Below are positions 1 through 8,415 of a DNA stretch of 54,999 bases, in pieces. The notes below the pieces were generated by a model. It made no database searches. It was not told the DNA's origin and saw nothing but the letters and a program-made list of their open reading frames with translations. Location of the stretch: positions 1-54,999 of the forward strand of contig NZ_BONV01000057.1 of assembly GCF_016862895.1 (NCBI RefSeq), read 5' to 3'. Source of the stretch: Planotetraspora kaengkrachanensis. GTDB lineage: Bacteria; Actinomycetota; Actinomycetes; Streptosporangiales; Streptosporangiaceae. Made by a program: the position numbers and the translations under genes. The first letter of the stretch is position 1; every line of letters starts with the position of its first letter.

Positions 1-22
1 CACGACATTTTCACGACAGATG

Positions 23-985
23 TCATTCCTCCGGAAGAACACCGGAGAGCGCGTCAGTTCGCGTCCGCAACGCGGGAACGGCCCAGTCGAACACCGGTGC
101 CAGGCTCTCCGGGGCCGGCCAGCCGTTGACCACCGCGAGCAGGCGGAGGTACAGCTCCCTGCGGGGGTCGCTCGCCGCCTCCAGACGTAGCAGCAGGCGA
201 TGCCGGAGGCCGTCGTAGTCGGGACGACCGGTGACGAGCGCGTACTGGGTCATCATCGCCTCGACGACCGGATCCGCCTCAGGAGACACCGGGTCGATAC
301 CGGCCGCCAGTGCCGGCCTCACCACTTCACGGACCACCGCGACGCCGTGCCTGCGCACTCCCGCGGCCTCACCGTGGGCACGCTCGTCGGCATGCAGCTC
401 CGCGAGGTGCCGCATGACCTCACGGAACCGCGGGTCCTGAGAGAGCTCGGCCAGCTCCACCCACGCTTCGATCTGCGCGGGCTCGGCGTCGTCGGGCAGC
501 TCTGGGGTCATCGAACGCATGATGCCCGCGAATCCGGGCTCGCCGTCGAGGTCTCCGAAGACCGCGTCGAGGAAGTCACCGGTGAGACGCCGGCGTTCGT
601 CTTCGGACAGCTTGGCCAGTTTGTGCATGAGATCCGTCTCCTCAGGGGTCGATCCGCGCCTGGCCACCGCCGTGAGCACCGCGCGCCGCAGGCTCAACAC
701 TCTGATCTGCACCGCCAGTGCCTCGGCGTGGGCCTTGGCGACCTCGGCGAGGGAGACCTCCTGCTCCACGACCTTCTTGATCGTGGGCAGGTCCACGCCC
801 AGATCGCGGAGCGTCCGTACGAGATCGAGGCGGGCCACGGCGTCGACGTCGTAGAGGCGGTAGCCGGCCGGACTGCGGTCGGCGGGCGGCACGATCCCGC
901 GGTCGGAGTAGAACCGGATGGTCTTGACCGTGAGCCCGGTCCTCCGGGCCAGATCGCCGATCGAGTAGAGCGTGTCGCCGTCCAT
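23..985 (-). CDS. MerR-family transcriptional regulator
   Basis: A 320-residue DNA-binding regulator. Residues about 7-75 are a MerR winged helix-turn-helix: the run YSIGDLARRTG followed by TIRFYSDRGIVPP and GYRLYD is the classic recognition-helix and wing signature. A dimerisation helix (about 75-115) follows. The C-terminal 200 residues are alpha-helical and acidic and match no ligand domain I recognise, so the inducer is unknown. It is longer than metal-type MerR proteins (about 130-150 aa), more like TipA-type multidrug or small-molecule sensors. It is transcribed away from the phosphate operon and has a 19-bp palindrome just upstream, consistent with autoregulation. The family call is firm; the effector is unknown. 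Confidence 0.9.
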   Translation of the reverse strand: MDGDTLYSIGDLARRTGLTVKTIRFYSDRGIVPPADRSPAGYRLYDVDAVARLDLVRTLRDLGVDLPTIKKVVEQEVSLAEVAKAHAEALAVQIRVLSLRRAVLTAVARRGSTPEETDLMHKLAKLSEDERRRLTGDFLDAVFGDLDGEPGFAGIMRSMTPELPDDAEPAQIEAWVELAELSQDPRFREVMRHLAELHADERAHGEAAGVRRHGVAVVREVVRPALAAGIDPVSPEADPVVEAMMTQYALVTGRPDYDGLRHRLLLRLEAASDPRRELYLRLLAVVNGWPAPESLAPVFDWAVPALRTRTDALSGVLPEE

Positions 986-999
986 GCCTCCACCCTCGC

Positions 1000-1018
1000 G
1001 TCTCCCCCTGAGGGAGAC
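1000..1018. promoter_or_regulatory. Palindrome upstream of merR-like gene (candidate operator)
   Basis: GTCTCCC and GGGAGAC form an inverted repeat with a 5-nt centre, 15 bp upstream of the MerR start codon. A TTGAGT hexamer (minus strand, 1022-1017) at one edge could be the -35. A palindrome inside an elongated 19-bp spacer is how MerR proteins bind, so autoregulation is likely. The -10 element is not clear. Confidence 0.55.
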
Positions 1019-1052
1019 TCAAGCCGCCCCCTGGGCGTACAGCGAAGCAGAA

Positions 1053-1095
1053 ACCGGCGACGCCGGACCCGATGAGCGGGTCCGGCGTCGCCGGT
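1053..1095 (-). terminator. Hairpin terminator after the pst operon
   Basis: Two perfectly complementary 19-nt arms (1053-1071 and 1077-1095) enclose a 5-nt loop, starting 20 nt beyond the stop codon of the last operon gene. There is no long T tract, which is usual for high-GC actinobacterial terminators. Confidence 0.8.
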
Positions 1096-1114
1096 GTGAC
1101 CGAGCAAGAGGAGA

Positions 1115-1777
1115 TCAGGTGGAGACCAGGCGGTAGCCCACTCCACGAACGGTCTGAATCATCCTGTCCTCGTCGTCACCGAGTCTGGCGCGCAGCCGTT
1201 TCACATGGACGGCGATCGTGTTGGTGGACATCGCGTCCGCGGAATGCCACACGTGCCGCATGATCTGCTCGCGTGTGACGGTCCGATCGGCGTTGCGCAT
1301 CAGATAGTGGAGCAACTCGAACTCTCGAAGGGGCAGATGCACGACATGTCCCGCGACCTTCACCTGGTAGGCCGTGACGTCCAGCTCGACGTCGCCGATC
1401 GTGAGCACGATCCGGTGATCGCCCTGGCGCCGGAAGGCCGCCTGGACGAGCGGAAGCAGCTCGTGTACTCGGTAGGGACGGGCCACGCATGCCGTCGCCC
1501 CGGCCGCGAGGGCCTGCAGGGCCTGCTCGGTATCGCTCCCGAAATCGATACCGAGCAGGACCGGCACGGCCCGCGCGAGCCGTACGGCCCGGACGAAGTC
1601 GACCGGGCCGACGACCGGCAGGGAAGAGCTGATCAGTACCGCGTCCGGCTGGAGTGCGCCTGCCTGGAGCAGTGCCTGCGCACCGTCCATTACGCCGGTG
1701 ACATCGATCCCTTCGGGTTCCAGGGCCGCCACCAACTGCTGGATGAGGCCCGCGTCCGGATCGGCCACCAAAAGCAT
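1115..1777 (-). CDS. OmpR-type response regulator with degenerate receiver
   Basis: About 220 aa. Residues 1-120 have the receiver fold with the acidic pair DPD near residue 6. The phospho-acceptor position (PDAVLISSSLP) has Ser where Asp is expected, and the conserved switch Lys (normally KP) is Arg in VARPYR. The C-terminal 95 residues are an intact OmpR winged helix, ending RMIQTVRGVGYRLVST. It is therefore probably not controlled by ordinary phosphotransfer. I chose the ATG at 1777 because the receiver starts right there (MLLVADPD); the open frame continues upstream without a convincing ribosome site. It lies 58 nt after pstB on the same strand, and a strong hairpin follows it, so it looks like the last gene of the pst operon. 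GlnR-like orphan regulators are the closest concept I know, but this is not GlnR by sequence. Confidence 0.85.
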   Translation of the reverse strand: MLLVADPDAGLIQQLVAALEPEGIDVTGVMDGAQALLQAGALQPDAVLISSSLPVVGPVDFVRAVRLARAVPVLLGIDFGSDTEQALQALAAGATACVARPYRVHELLPLVQAAFRRQGDHRIVLTIGDVELDVTAYQVKVAGHVVHLPLREFELLHYLMRNADRTVTREQIMRHVWHSADAMSTNTIAVHVKRLRARLGDDEDRMIQTVRGVGYRLVST

Positions 1778-1835
1778 GGGTGCCGACCGAGTGTCCCCCT
1801 CCACTACGGGTGCCGCCACCCAGGTCCTCCAATGC

Positions 1836-2612
1836 TCAGCCGAAGCGGCCGGTGATGTAGTCCTCGGTCGCCTTCTGCGTCGGGTTGGTGAAGATCCGCG
1901 AGGTCTCATCCATCTCGATGAGCTTGCCCGGCTGACCCTGCGCCGCGAGGTTGAAGAAGGCGGTCCGGTCGCTGACGCGAGCCGCCTGCTGCATGTTGTG
2001 GGTCACGATGACGATCGTGAACTCCTGCTTGAGCTGGGAGATCAGATCCTCGATCGCGAGAGTCGAGATCGGGTCGAGGGCCGAGCACGGCTCGTCCATG
2101 AGCAGGACCTGCGGCCGCACCGCGATCGCTCGCGCGATGCACAGACGCTGCTGCTGTCCGCCGGACAGACCGGCACCCGGCTTGTTGAGCCGGGTCTTGA
2201 CCTCGTTCCAGAGGTTGGCTCCCTTGAGGGACTCCTCGACGATGCCGTCGAGCTGCGACCTGGAGAAACGACCGTTCAGCCGGAGGCCGGCGGCCACGTT
2301 GTCGAAGATCGACATCGTGGGGAACGGGTTGGGCCGCTGGAACACCATGCCGATGGTCCGCCGTACGGACACGGGGTCGACATTGGCGCCGTACAGGTCC
2401 TGGTCCTCCAGGCGGACCTTGCCTTCGACGCGCGCGCCGGGGATGACCTCGTGCATGCGGTTCAGGGTCCGCAGGAACGTCGACTTGCCGCAACCGGAGG
2501 GACCGATGAACGCCGTGACGGAACGCGGCTCGATGGTCATCGAGATGCCCTCGATCGCCTTGTGCGATCCGTAGTAGGCATCGAGGTCGGAGACCTCGAT
2601 CTGCTTAGCCAT
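1836..2612 (-). CDS. pstB: Phosphate ABC transporter ATP-binding protein PstB
   Basis: A 258-aa ATPase that powers high-affinity phosphate import through PstC/PstA. The Walker A motif GPSGCGKS is near residue 34, the ABC signature LSGGQQQRL near 150, and Walker [14 protein letters not shown] follows, with the switch His in VTHNMQQA. Length and motif spacing are standard for PstB. It starts 3 nt after pstA, so translation is probably coupled. It is the last transporter gene; a response-regulator gene follows. No phoU is seen in the window. Confidence 0.98.
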   Translation of the reverse strand: MAKQIEVSDLDAYYGSHKAIEGISMTIEPRSVTAFIGPSGCGKSTFLRTLNRMHEVIPGARVEGKVRLEDQDLYGANVDPVSVRRTIGMVFQRPNPFPTMSIFDNVAAGLRLNGRFSRSQLDGIVEESLKGANLWNEVKTRLNKPGAGLSGGQQQRLCIARAIAVRPQVLLMDEPCSALDPISTLAIEDLISQLKQEFTIVIVTHNMQQAARVSDRTAFFNLAAQGQPGKLIEMDETSRIFTNPTQKATEDYITGRFG

Positions 2613-2615
2613 CTC

Positions 2616-3500
2616 TTATCCCCTCTTTGCAGGCGAACGCCACCACGAGATGAGGCGTGCGACCAGGTTCAGCAGCATGACGATCAGGATCAGAGTGAGT
2701 GCTCCGGTCCAGGCGCGGTCGATGGCGACGTCCTGGGGCAGACCCGACTGACCGAAGACGTACAGCGGAAGACCCATCTGCGGCCCGTTGAACGGGTCTT
2801 CGTTGATGGAGTCGGTGAAGAACACGGTGAGCAGCAGCGGCGCCGTCTCACCCGCGACACGGGCGACTGCCAGCATGACGCCCGTGACTATGCCGGTGAA
2901 GGCGGTCGGCAGGACGACCTTGGCGATCGTGCGCCACTTCGGCACGCCGAGCGCGAACGACGCCTCTCGCAGCTCGTTCGGCACGAGCCGCAACATCTCC
3001 TCCGTCGATCTGACCACCACGGGCATCATCAGGATCGACAGAGCCAGCGCGCCGGCGAAGCCCGAGAACGGCATCCCGAGCACGAGGATCCAGAACGCCA
3101 GGACGAAGAGGCCGGCGACGATGGACGGGACACCGGTCATGATGTCCACGAAGAAGCTGATCATCCGCGACAGCCGGCCGCCGTTGCCGTACTCCACGAG
3201 GTAGACGGCGGTCAGCAGCCCGATCGGCACCGCGATCAGTGAGGCGAGGAGCACCTGCTCCAGCGTGCCGATGATCGCGTGGTAGGCGCCGCCTCCGGCG
3301 TCCCGTGCACCGATGTTGCGCATCGAGTGGGTGAGGAACTCGATGTCGAACCGCTTGAGGCCGTTGCTGATGACCATCCACAGCACCGACACGAGCGGGA
3401 CGACGGCGATGGCGAAGGCCAGGTAGACCAGGCCCTGGACCGCGCGGTCCTTGACCCGCCTGCCGACGGAGAGGGGTCGAATTCCGGTTTGCACGGTCAC
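2616..3500 (-). CDS. pstA: Phosphate ABC transporter permease PstA
   Basis: A 294-aa inner-membrane permease with about six hydrophobic segments, the first near residues 23-45. The cytoplasmic coupling loop near residues 190-210 reads LREASFALGVPKWRT, the EAA-type motif that contacts PstB. The GTG start overlaps the pstC stop as GTGA, so the two permease genes are translationally coupled. It forms the membrane channel with PstC. Confidence 0.97.
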   Translation of the reverse strand: MTVQTGIRPLSVGRRVKDRAVQGLVYLAFAIAVVPLVSVLWMVISNGLKRFDIEFLTHSMRNIGARDAGGGAYHAIIGTLEQVLLASLIAVPIGLLTAVYLVEYGNGGRLSRMISFFVDIMTGVPSIVAGLFVLAFWILVLGMPFSGFAGALALSILMMPVVVRSTEEMLRLVPNELREASFALGVPKWRTIAKVVLPTAFTGIVTGVMLAVARVAGETAPLLLTVFFTDSINEDPFNGPQMGLPLYVFGQSGLPQDVAIDRAWTGALTLILIVMLLNLVARLISWWRSPAKRG

Positions 3501-4477
3501 GCTGCGGCCCTCGCGTATTCCTTACGGCGGGCGATGATGAGGCGGGCGGCCGTGTTCACCACGAGTGTGATCACGAACAGCACCAGGCCGGACGCGATGA
3601 GCGCGCCTCGGCCGACGTCCGTGGCCTCGCCGAATCCGTTGGCGATGTTGGCGGCGATGCTGTTGCCGTTCGGGCTGAGGATGCGGAACGAGATGGTGAA
3701 CGTCGCAGGGAAGATCAGGGCGACGGCGATCGTCTCGCCCATGGCCCGGCCGAGACCGAGCAGCGCCGCGGTGATGACGCCGGGACGGCCGAACGGCAGG
3801 ACCGCCATCCGGATCATCTCCCAGCGGGTGGCGCCGAGGGCGAGCGCGGCCTCCTCCTGGATCTTCGGGGCCTGGAGGAAGACCTCACGGGAGATCGCGG
3901 CAATGATCGGAAGGATCATGATCGCCAGCACCAGCGAGGCTGTGAGCATGCTCTTGCCGACGACCGAGTCCCCGCCGAAGATCGGGATCCACCCGAGGTA
4001 GTCGTTCAGGAACGTGGACGGCCCCAGCATGAAGGGGACGAGGAAGGTCACGCCCCACAGGCCGTACACGACGCTGGGGACGGCGGCGAGAAGGTCGATC
4101 ACGTAGCCCAGCACCGAGGCCAGGCGACGGGGGGCGTAGTGGGAGATGAACAGGGCGACGCCGACGGCCACCGGGGTGGCGACGACGAGCGCGATGAACG
4201 AGCTGATGACGGTGCCGAAGGCCAGTGCGCCGATTCCGAAGACGGGCTCGGTGGCGTTGGGCACCCAGGTCAGTTCGGTCAGGAAGTGCGACGTGTTCGC
4301 CTGAAGGGCGGGGATCGCCTTCACGACGAGGAAGACCGCGATCGCCGCCATGATCGCCAGCAGGACCACACCTGAGGCGGTGGACAGGAAGCGGAAGGGA
4401 ACGTCGCCGCGGCTGCGCCGATAGGCGGACCGGCTAAGAGCCGGCCCGCCTTCGGTCTTGGGAAGAGACGTGGCCAT
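3497..4477 (-). CDS. pstC: Phosphate ABC transporter permease PstC
   Basis: A 326-aa permease partner of PstA. After a polar N-terminal tail (about 30 residues) there are six membrane segments, with a long periplasmic loop after the first. The coupling-loop motif QEEAALALGATRWEM lies near residue 225. It begins 5 nt after the pstS stop, in the usual pstS-C-A-B order. Confidence 0.97.
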   Translation of the reverse strand: MATSLPKTEGGPALSRSAYRRSRGDVPFRFLSTASGVVLLAIMAAIAVFLVVKAIPALQANTSHFLTELTWVPNATEPVFGIGALAFGTVISSFIALVVATPVAVGVALFISHYAPRRLASVLGYVIDLLAAVPSVVYGLWGVTFLVPFMLGPSTFLNDYLGWIPIFGGDSVVGKSMLTASLVLAIMILPIIAAISREVFLQAPKIQEEAALALGATRWEMIRMAVLPFGRPGVITAALLGLGRAMGETIAVALIFPATFTISFRILSPNGNSIAANIANGFGEATDVGRGALIASGLVLFVITLVVNTAARLIIARRKEYARAAA

Positions 4478-4482
4478 AAGGG

Positions 4483-5589
4483 CTAGGAGATCGCCTCGAC
4501 GGCGGTCCGAACCTTGGTGATGAGGCTGGCCGGCAGCGGGGCGTAGCCCAGGCCGGTCAGGGCCTGCTGGCCGGCGTCGCTGGCCGTGTAGGTGAGGAAG
4601 GACTTGACCAGCGGAAGGTCCGTGGCCGACAGGCCCTTCTCACAGGTGATCTCGTAGGTCACCAGGACGATCGGGTAGGCACCCGCGGCGCTGGTGGCGT
4701 AGTCGATCTTGAGCTTGAGGTCGTTGCCGGTGCCCGCGACCTGGGCGGCCTCGACCGTCTTGCCCGCGCTCTCCGGGGTGAGCTCGACGAACTCGCCGGA
4801 GCCGTTGGCGACCTTGGCCTTCTGGAGGCTCGAGTTCTCGGCGAAGGAGAGCTCGACGTAGCTGATCGCGCCCTCGGTGCTCTTCACCGAAGCGGCGATC
4901 TGGTCGGAGCCCTTGGCGCCCTGACCCTTGGCCTCGGCCGGCCACGCCTTGCCCGGCTCGTACGGCCAGTCGGCGGTCGCCTTGAGGAACTTGGTGAAGT
5001 TGTCGCTGGTGCCCGACTCGTCCGAGCGGTGGAACGCCTGGATCGCGGTCGAGGGGAGCGTGGCGTCGGGGTTGTCGGCCTTGATGGCCGGGTCGTCCCA
5101 CTTGGTGATCTTGCTGTTGAAGATGCCGCCGATGGTCTTCGGCGACAGCTGCAGGCCGTCCACACCGGGGACGTTGTAGACGACGGCGACGGGGCCGATC
5201 ACCATGGGCAGGTTGATCGCCTTGCCGGTCTTGCAGCGGGCGTCGGCCTGAGCCGGCTCGCCCTTCTCGTCGTTGAGCGCCGAGTCAGAGCCGGCGAACG
5301 CGACGGTGCCCTGGATGAAGGACTGGACACCCGCGCCGGAGCCGGCGGGGTTGTAGTTGATGCTCACACCGGTGTTGGCCGACTGGAAGCCCTTCTTCCA
5401 CTCGTCCATCGCGTTGGCCTGGGCCGAGGAACCCGCGGCGTTGATCGTGCCCGAGAGGCTGCTGCCGGTGGCAGCGCCCGTCGGGGCGGTCGAGGTGCCA
5501 GTGTCGCCGCTGTTGTCGTCGGTGCCGCATGCGGCGAGCGAAAACACGCCGATAATGGCGGCCGCGGCAAGCCGGCCTGCATACTTCAC
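4483..5589 (-). CDS. pstS: Phosphate-binding lipoprotein PstS
   Basis: Extracellular phosphate receptor, 368 aa from the GTG at 5589. I prefer that start to the upstream ATG at 5628 because GGGAGGA lies 7 nt before it and a normal lipoprotein signal follows: KYAGR, a hydrophobic stretch, then the lipobox LAAC with Cys near residue 20. A Ser/Thr/Gly linker follows, then the periplasmic-binding fold. AGSSAQANAM and NYNPAGSGAGVQSF are phosphate-contact regions, and FHRSDESGTSDNFTKFL is the PstS signature. It heads the operon, and PHO-box-like repeats lie 50 nt upstream. Confidence 0.97.
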   Translation of the reverse strand: MKYAGRLAAAAIIGVFSLAACGTDDNSGDTGTSTAPTGAATGSSLSGTINAAGSSAQANAMDEWKKGFQSANTGVSINYNPAGSGAGVQSFIQGTVAFAGSDSALNDEKGEPAQADARCKTGKAINLPMVIGPVAVVYNVPGVDGLQLSPKTIGGIFNSKITKWDDPAIKADNPDATLPSTAIQAFHRSDESGTSDNFTKFLKATADWPYEPGKAWPAEAKGQGAKGSDQIAASVKSTEGAISYVELSFAENSSLQKAKVANGSGEFVELTPESAGKTVEAAQVAGTGNDLKLKIDYATSAAGAYPIVLVTYEITCEKGLSATDLPLVKSFLTYTASDAGQQALTGLGYAPLPASLITKVRTAVEAIS

Positions 5590-5639
5590 GGTGATTCCTC
5601 CCGCTTGTCTTCTCGTCGCCGAGGACACTAGGGATCGAA

Positions 5640-5679
5640 GGTGACCGGATCCCTTGGTAAAGGTGAACGAGTAGTGAAC
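5640..5679 (-). promoter_or_regulatory. PHO-box-like direct repeats upstream of pstS
   Basis: Read on the minus strand, two 7-mers, GTTCACT (5679-5673) and GTTCACC (5668-5662), lie exactly 11 nt apart. A third, GGTCACC (5646-5640), is 22 nt further on in the same register. Actinomycete PhoP binds 11-nt direct repeats whose first 7 nt resemble GTTCACC. The site lies 50-90 nt before the pstS GTG and about 70-110 nt before the divergent phosphatase gene, so it may serve both. phoR/phoP are not in the window. Confidence 0.8.
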
Positions 5680-5750
5680 GCGCTTGGTCTCTTGTGGTGA
5701 TCGATGGAGATAACGAGCAGGTCACGGCGGGTGTGCGGGACCATTGGTTC

Positions 5751-6209
5751 ATGAAGCGCATATGTCTGGTCTGCATGGGGAACATCTGCCGGTCGCCCAT
5801 GGCCGAGGTCGTCTTGCGACGCACGCTCGAGGAAAGGGGCCTTGACGTGCTCGTGGACAGCGCGGGCACCGGCGGCTGGCACGCGGGGGAGCCCATGGAC
5901 GAGCGAGCTCTGGCGACGCTCGCCGAGCACGGTTACGACGGAGACGCTCATCGTGCCCGGCAGTTCGACCCCGCCTGGTTCGCCGAGCGCGACCTCGTCC
6001 TCGTCATGGACCGGGACAATCTCCGGGCCGTGCGGCGGATGGCCCCGCCCGGAGCCGATGTGCGGCTGTTCCGCTCGTTCGACCCCGACGCTCCCGACGG
6101 GGCCGAGGTGCCCGACCCCTACTACGGCGGGAAGCAGGGCTTCACCGACGTGCTCGTCATGGTCGAGGCCGCGTCCGAGGGGTTGGCGAAGCACCTTGAA
6201 GATCACTAA
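5751..6209 (+). CDS. Low-molecular-weight protein-tyrosine phosphatase
   Basis: About 152 aa, cytoplasmic. The start at 5751 places the catalytic loop at the N-terminus as the family requires: CMGNICRS (C-X5-R-S) has nucleophile Cys8 and Arg14. The general-acid loop VPDPYYGG, with Asp and the two Tyr, lies near residue 117. The next gene, a fructosamine-kinase-family enzyme, starts 14 nt before this stop, so the two are translationally coupled. That pairing is known in bacteria and has been linked to repair of protein-bound sugar adducts, so the substrate may be a glycated or phosphorylated adduct rather than phosphotyrosine. Confidence 0.93.
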   Translation: MKRICLVCMGNICRSPMAEVVLRRTLEERGLDVLVDSAGTGGWHAGEPMDERALATLAEHGYDGDAHRARQFDPAWFAERDLVLVMDRDNLRAVRRMAPPGADVRLFRSFDPDAPDGAEVPDPYYGGKQGFTDVLVMVEAASEGLAKHLEDH

Positions 6210-7017
6210 AGACCTCGGCGCGAGCCACGCCTGGACCCTTCACGAAGCCGTCGACGGTGACGGGCGGCGGCTCTTCGTCAAGAAGGGCGCCGACTTCACC
6301 GCCGAGGCCGCCGGGCTCCGCTGGCTCGCCGAGCCTGCGGCCGTGGTCGTGCCCGAAGTCGTCGAGGCGGACGGCGACACCCTGGTGCTGGAGTGGATCG
6401 AGACGGCGCCGGCGACGGCGGCGGCGGCCGAACGTTTCGGCCATGAGCTCGCCGCTCTCCACGCCGCCGGTGCGGAGGGCTTCGGCGCCCCGTGGCCCGG
6501 CTCGATCGCCGAGCTGCCGATGGGCAACGGGCCGGCTCCCGACTGGCCCACCTTCTACACCTCCCAGCGGGTGCTCCCGTTCGTACGGCAGGCCCGCGAC
6601 GCCGGGGGGTTGTCGGCGGCCGACGTCGACCTGGTCGAGGAGGCCTGCGACCGCGTGAAGGAGGTGTCGGGCCCGGCGGAACCGCCCGCCCGCATCCACG
6701 GCGACCTCTGGAACGGCAACCTGCTGTGGACCGCTCCTTCGGGCCGGGGAGACTCGGGCCCCGGGCGTGTCGCGCTGGTCGACCCGGCGGCGCACGGAGG
6801 CCACCGGGAGACCGACCTCGCCATGCTCGCGCTCTTCGGCGCCCCGCACCTCGCCACGATCCTGGGCGCCTACCGGGAGGCCGCCCCGCCCGCCGACGGC
6901 TGGCGGGAGCGGGTGCCGCTGCATCAGCTTCACCCGCTCGCGGTGCACGTCTGCCTGTACGGCGACGCCTACCGGGGCAGCCTGCTCACGGCCGCGGCCG
7001 AGGTGCTCGCGATGTGA
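6196..7017 (+). CDS. Fructosamine/ketosamine-3-kinase family protein
   Basis: About 273 aa from TTG at 6196. No ATG or GTG lies at the right place, and the start overlaps the phosphatase stop by 14 nt. Family members phosphorylate ketoamine (Amadori) adducts on proteins so that the sugar falls off. Visible features: the ATP-binding Lys in LFVKKGADF, catalytic-loop HGDLWNGNLL near residue 175, and metal-binding VDPAAHGGHRETDLAML, which is diagnostic for the fructosamine-kinase branch of the aminoglycoside-phosphotransferase fold. Bacterial members often prefer ribulosamine or erythrulosamine. The start codon is the least certain part. Confidence 0.88.
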   Translation: MKITKDLGASHAWTLHEAVDGDGRRLFVKKGADFTAEAAGLRWLAEPAAVVVPEVVEADGDTLVLEWIETAPATAAAAERFGHELAALHAAGAEGFGAPWPGSIAELPMGNGPAPDWPTFYTSQRVLPFVRQARDAGGLSAADVDLVEEACDRVKEVSGPAEPPARIHGDLWNGNLLWTAPSGRGDSGPGRVALVDPAAHGGHRETDLAMLALFGAPHLATILGAYREAAPPADGWRERVPLHQLHPLAVHVCLYGDAYRGSLLTAAAEVLAM

Positions 7018-7092
7018 CGGCCACAGAGACGATCGCAGAGACGGCCATGGGAATGATCGCTGTGCTGACGGCCGCGCCGGTCGCCGTGGCGG

Positions 7093-7878
7093 TCAGGAGC
7101 GGGAGAGGCGCTTGAGCACCTCACCGTGGAGCAGTCCGTTGGTGCAGACCATGCTGCCGCTGTCGAGAGGCTGAGTCCCGTCCAGGGCGGTGCAGGTGCC
7201 GCCCGCCTCCTCGACGATCACGGTGAGCGCCGCCATGTCCCAGGGGGACAGCTCGGGCTCGGCGGAGATGTCCACCGATCCTTCCGCGACCATCATGTGC
7301 GACCAGAAGTCGCCGTAGCCGCGGCTGCGCCAGACCTGTCTGGTGAGGTCGAGGAATCCGTCGAGCCGGTTGTCCTTCTCCCATTCCTCCAGGTCGGAGA
7401 AGGCGAAGGAGGCGTCGCCGATGCGGCCGACCTCCGACACGCGGCAGCGGGAGGCCTTGGTCAGGCTGCGCCCGGTCCAGGAGCCGCCGTCCCTGGCGGC
7501 CCACCAGCGCCGTCCGAGAGCGGGGGCGGAGACCACGCCGACGACGACCTTGCCCTCCTCCATCAGCGAGATGAGGGTGGCCCACACCGGGACGCCGCGC
7601 ACGTAGTTCTTCGTGCCGTCGATGGGGTCGATGACCCATGACCGCATGCCGTACCCGGTGCGGCCGAACTCCTCGCCGACGACCGCGTCACGGGGGCGGG
7701 CCCGCCGCAGCGTGCCGCGGATGGCCTCCTCGACGGCCCTGTCGGCGTCGCTGACCGGGGTGAGGTCGGGCTTGGTGTCGACCTTCAGGTCCACAGCCTT
7801 GAAGCGGCGCATGGTGATGTCGTCGGCGGCGTCCGCCATCACATGCGCGAGTCGCAGGTCGTCACTGTATGCCGTCAC
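7093..7878 (-). CDS. hisN: Histidinol-phosphatase, inositol-monophosphatase family
   Basis: About 261 aa from GTG at 7878 (reading VTAYSDDLRLAHVMADAA, the usual N-terminus of actinobacterial HisN). The metal and phosphate motifs are complete: GEEFG, WVIDPIDGTKNYVRG, and SPWDMAALTVIVEEAGG. HisN removes phosphate from histidinol phosphate, the penultimate step of histidine synthesis. The IMPase fold also includes inositol phosphatases, but the KNYVRG and YGDFWSH pattern suits the HisN branch. The open frame continues 18 codons upstream; no strong ribosome site decides the start. Confidence 0.88.
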   Translation of the reverse strand: MTAYSDDLRLAHVMADAADDITMRRFKAVDLKVDTKPDLTPVSDADRAVEEAIRGTLRRARPRDAVVGEEFGRTGYGMRSWVIDPIDGTKNYVRGVPVWATLISLMEEGKVVVGVVSAPALGRRWWAARDGGSWTGRSLTKASRCRVSEVGRIGDASFAFSDLEEWEKDNRLDGFLDLTRQVWRSRGYGDFWSHMMVAEGSVDISAEPELSPWDMAALTVIVEEAGGTCTALDGTQPLDSGSMVCTNGLLHGEVLKRLSRS

Positions 7879-7958
7879 AGGGGCCAAGTTATCGTGCCGG
7901 ACCCCGATTACATCAGGCCCGGATCGCTCCAAAACATACTCATCGGTAACATCCGATC

Positions 7959-8396
7959 ATGGACATCGCCGCATTCTTCCTCGACAGCGTCCCGTTCGCG
8001 CGCCTGCTCGGCGTCACCTTCGACTCGGTCGGAACCGGCACCGCCGTGGCTCGCATGCCCGACCGCGACGACCTCCACAACCACGTGGGCGGCCCGCACG
8101 CCGGCGCCCTGTTCTCGCTCGCGGAGTCGGCCTCGGGGGCCGCCATGCTCTCGGCGTTCGCCGACCAGCTCTCGCGCGCCGTGCCGCTGGCGACGGTGGC
8201 CTCGGTCCGCTACCTCAAGCTCGCCATGGGCGAGGTGACGGCGTCGGCGACCCTGCGGGCCGACCGTGACGAGGTCGTCGCCCGGCTCGACGCCGGAGAG
8301 CGGCCGGAGTTCGACGTCGTGGTCGACATCCGTGACGCGGCGGGGACCGTCGTGTCCGAGGTGACCGTCTCCTGGACGCTCCGCCCCAACCGCTGA
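7959..8396 (+). CDS. Hotdog-fold thioesterase-like protein (DUF4442/PaaI-like)
   Basis: 145 aa with one hotdog domain: the N-terminal FARLLGVTFDSV leads into the central helix HNHVGGPHAGALFSLAESASGAAM, split here by family-conserved Gly and Glu. The strand VASVRYLKLAMGEVTASATL follows. It probably hydrolyses an acyl-CoA thioester, but the acyl group cannot be told. It is divergent from hisN, with an 80-nt promoter region between. Confidence 0.8.
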   Translation: MDIAAFFLDSVPFARLLGVTFDSVGTGTAVARMPDRDDLHNHVGGPHAGALFSLAESASGAAMLSAFADQLSRAVPLATVASVRYLKLAMGEVTASATLRADRDEVVARLDAGERPEFDVVVDIRDAAGTVVSEVTVSWTLRPNR

Positions 8397-8415
8397 CCGG
8401 CCGCGGGCCGGTCAG
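8393..8415. terminator. Bidirectional hairpin across two convergent stop codons
   Basis: Perfect 10-bp arms CTGACCGGCC and GGCCGGTCAG surround a 3-nt loop. The left arm contains the stop codon of the thioesterase-like gene and the right arm that of rsgA, so one hairpin serves both convergent genes. Confidence 0.8.

Noticed and set aside
1698-3242. 514-aa plus-strand open frame opposite pstA/pstB
   Set aside because: It is antisense to clear pst genes, has the Arg/Asp/His-rich composition of a shadow frame, and no ribosome site.
7014-7115. 33-codon GTG frame after the fructosamine-kinase gene
   Set aside because: It overlaps the hisN 3' end, has low-complexity Ala/Val/Thr composition and no ribosome site apart from the coupling overlap.
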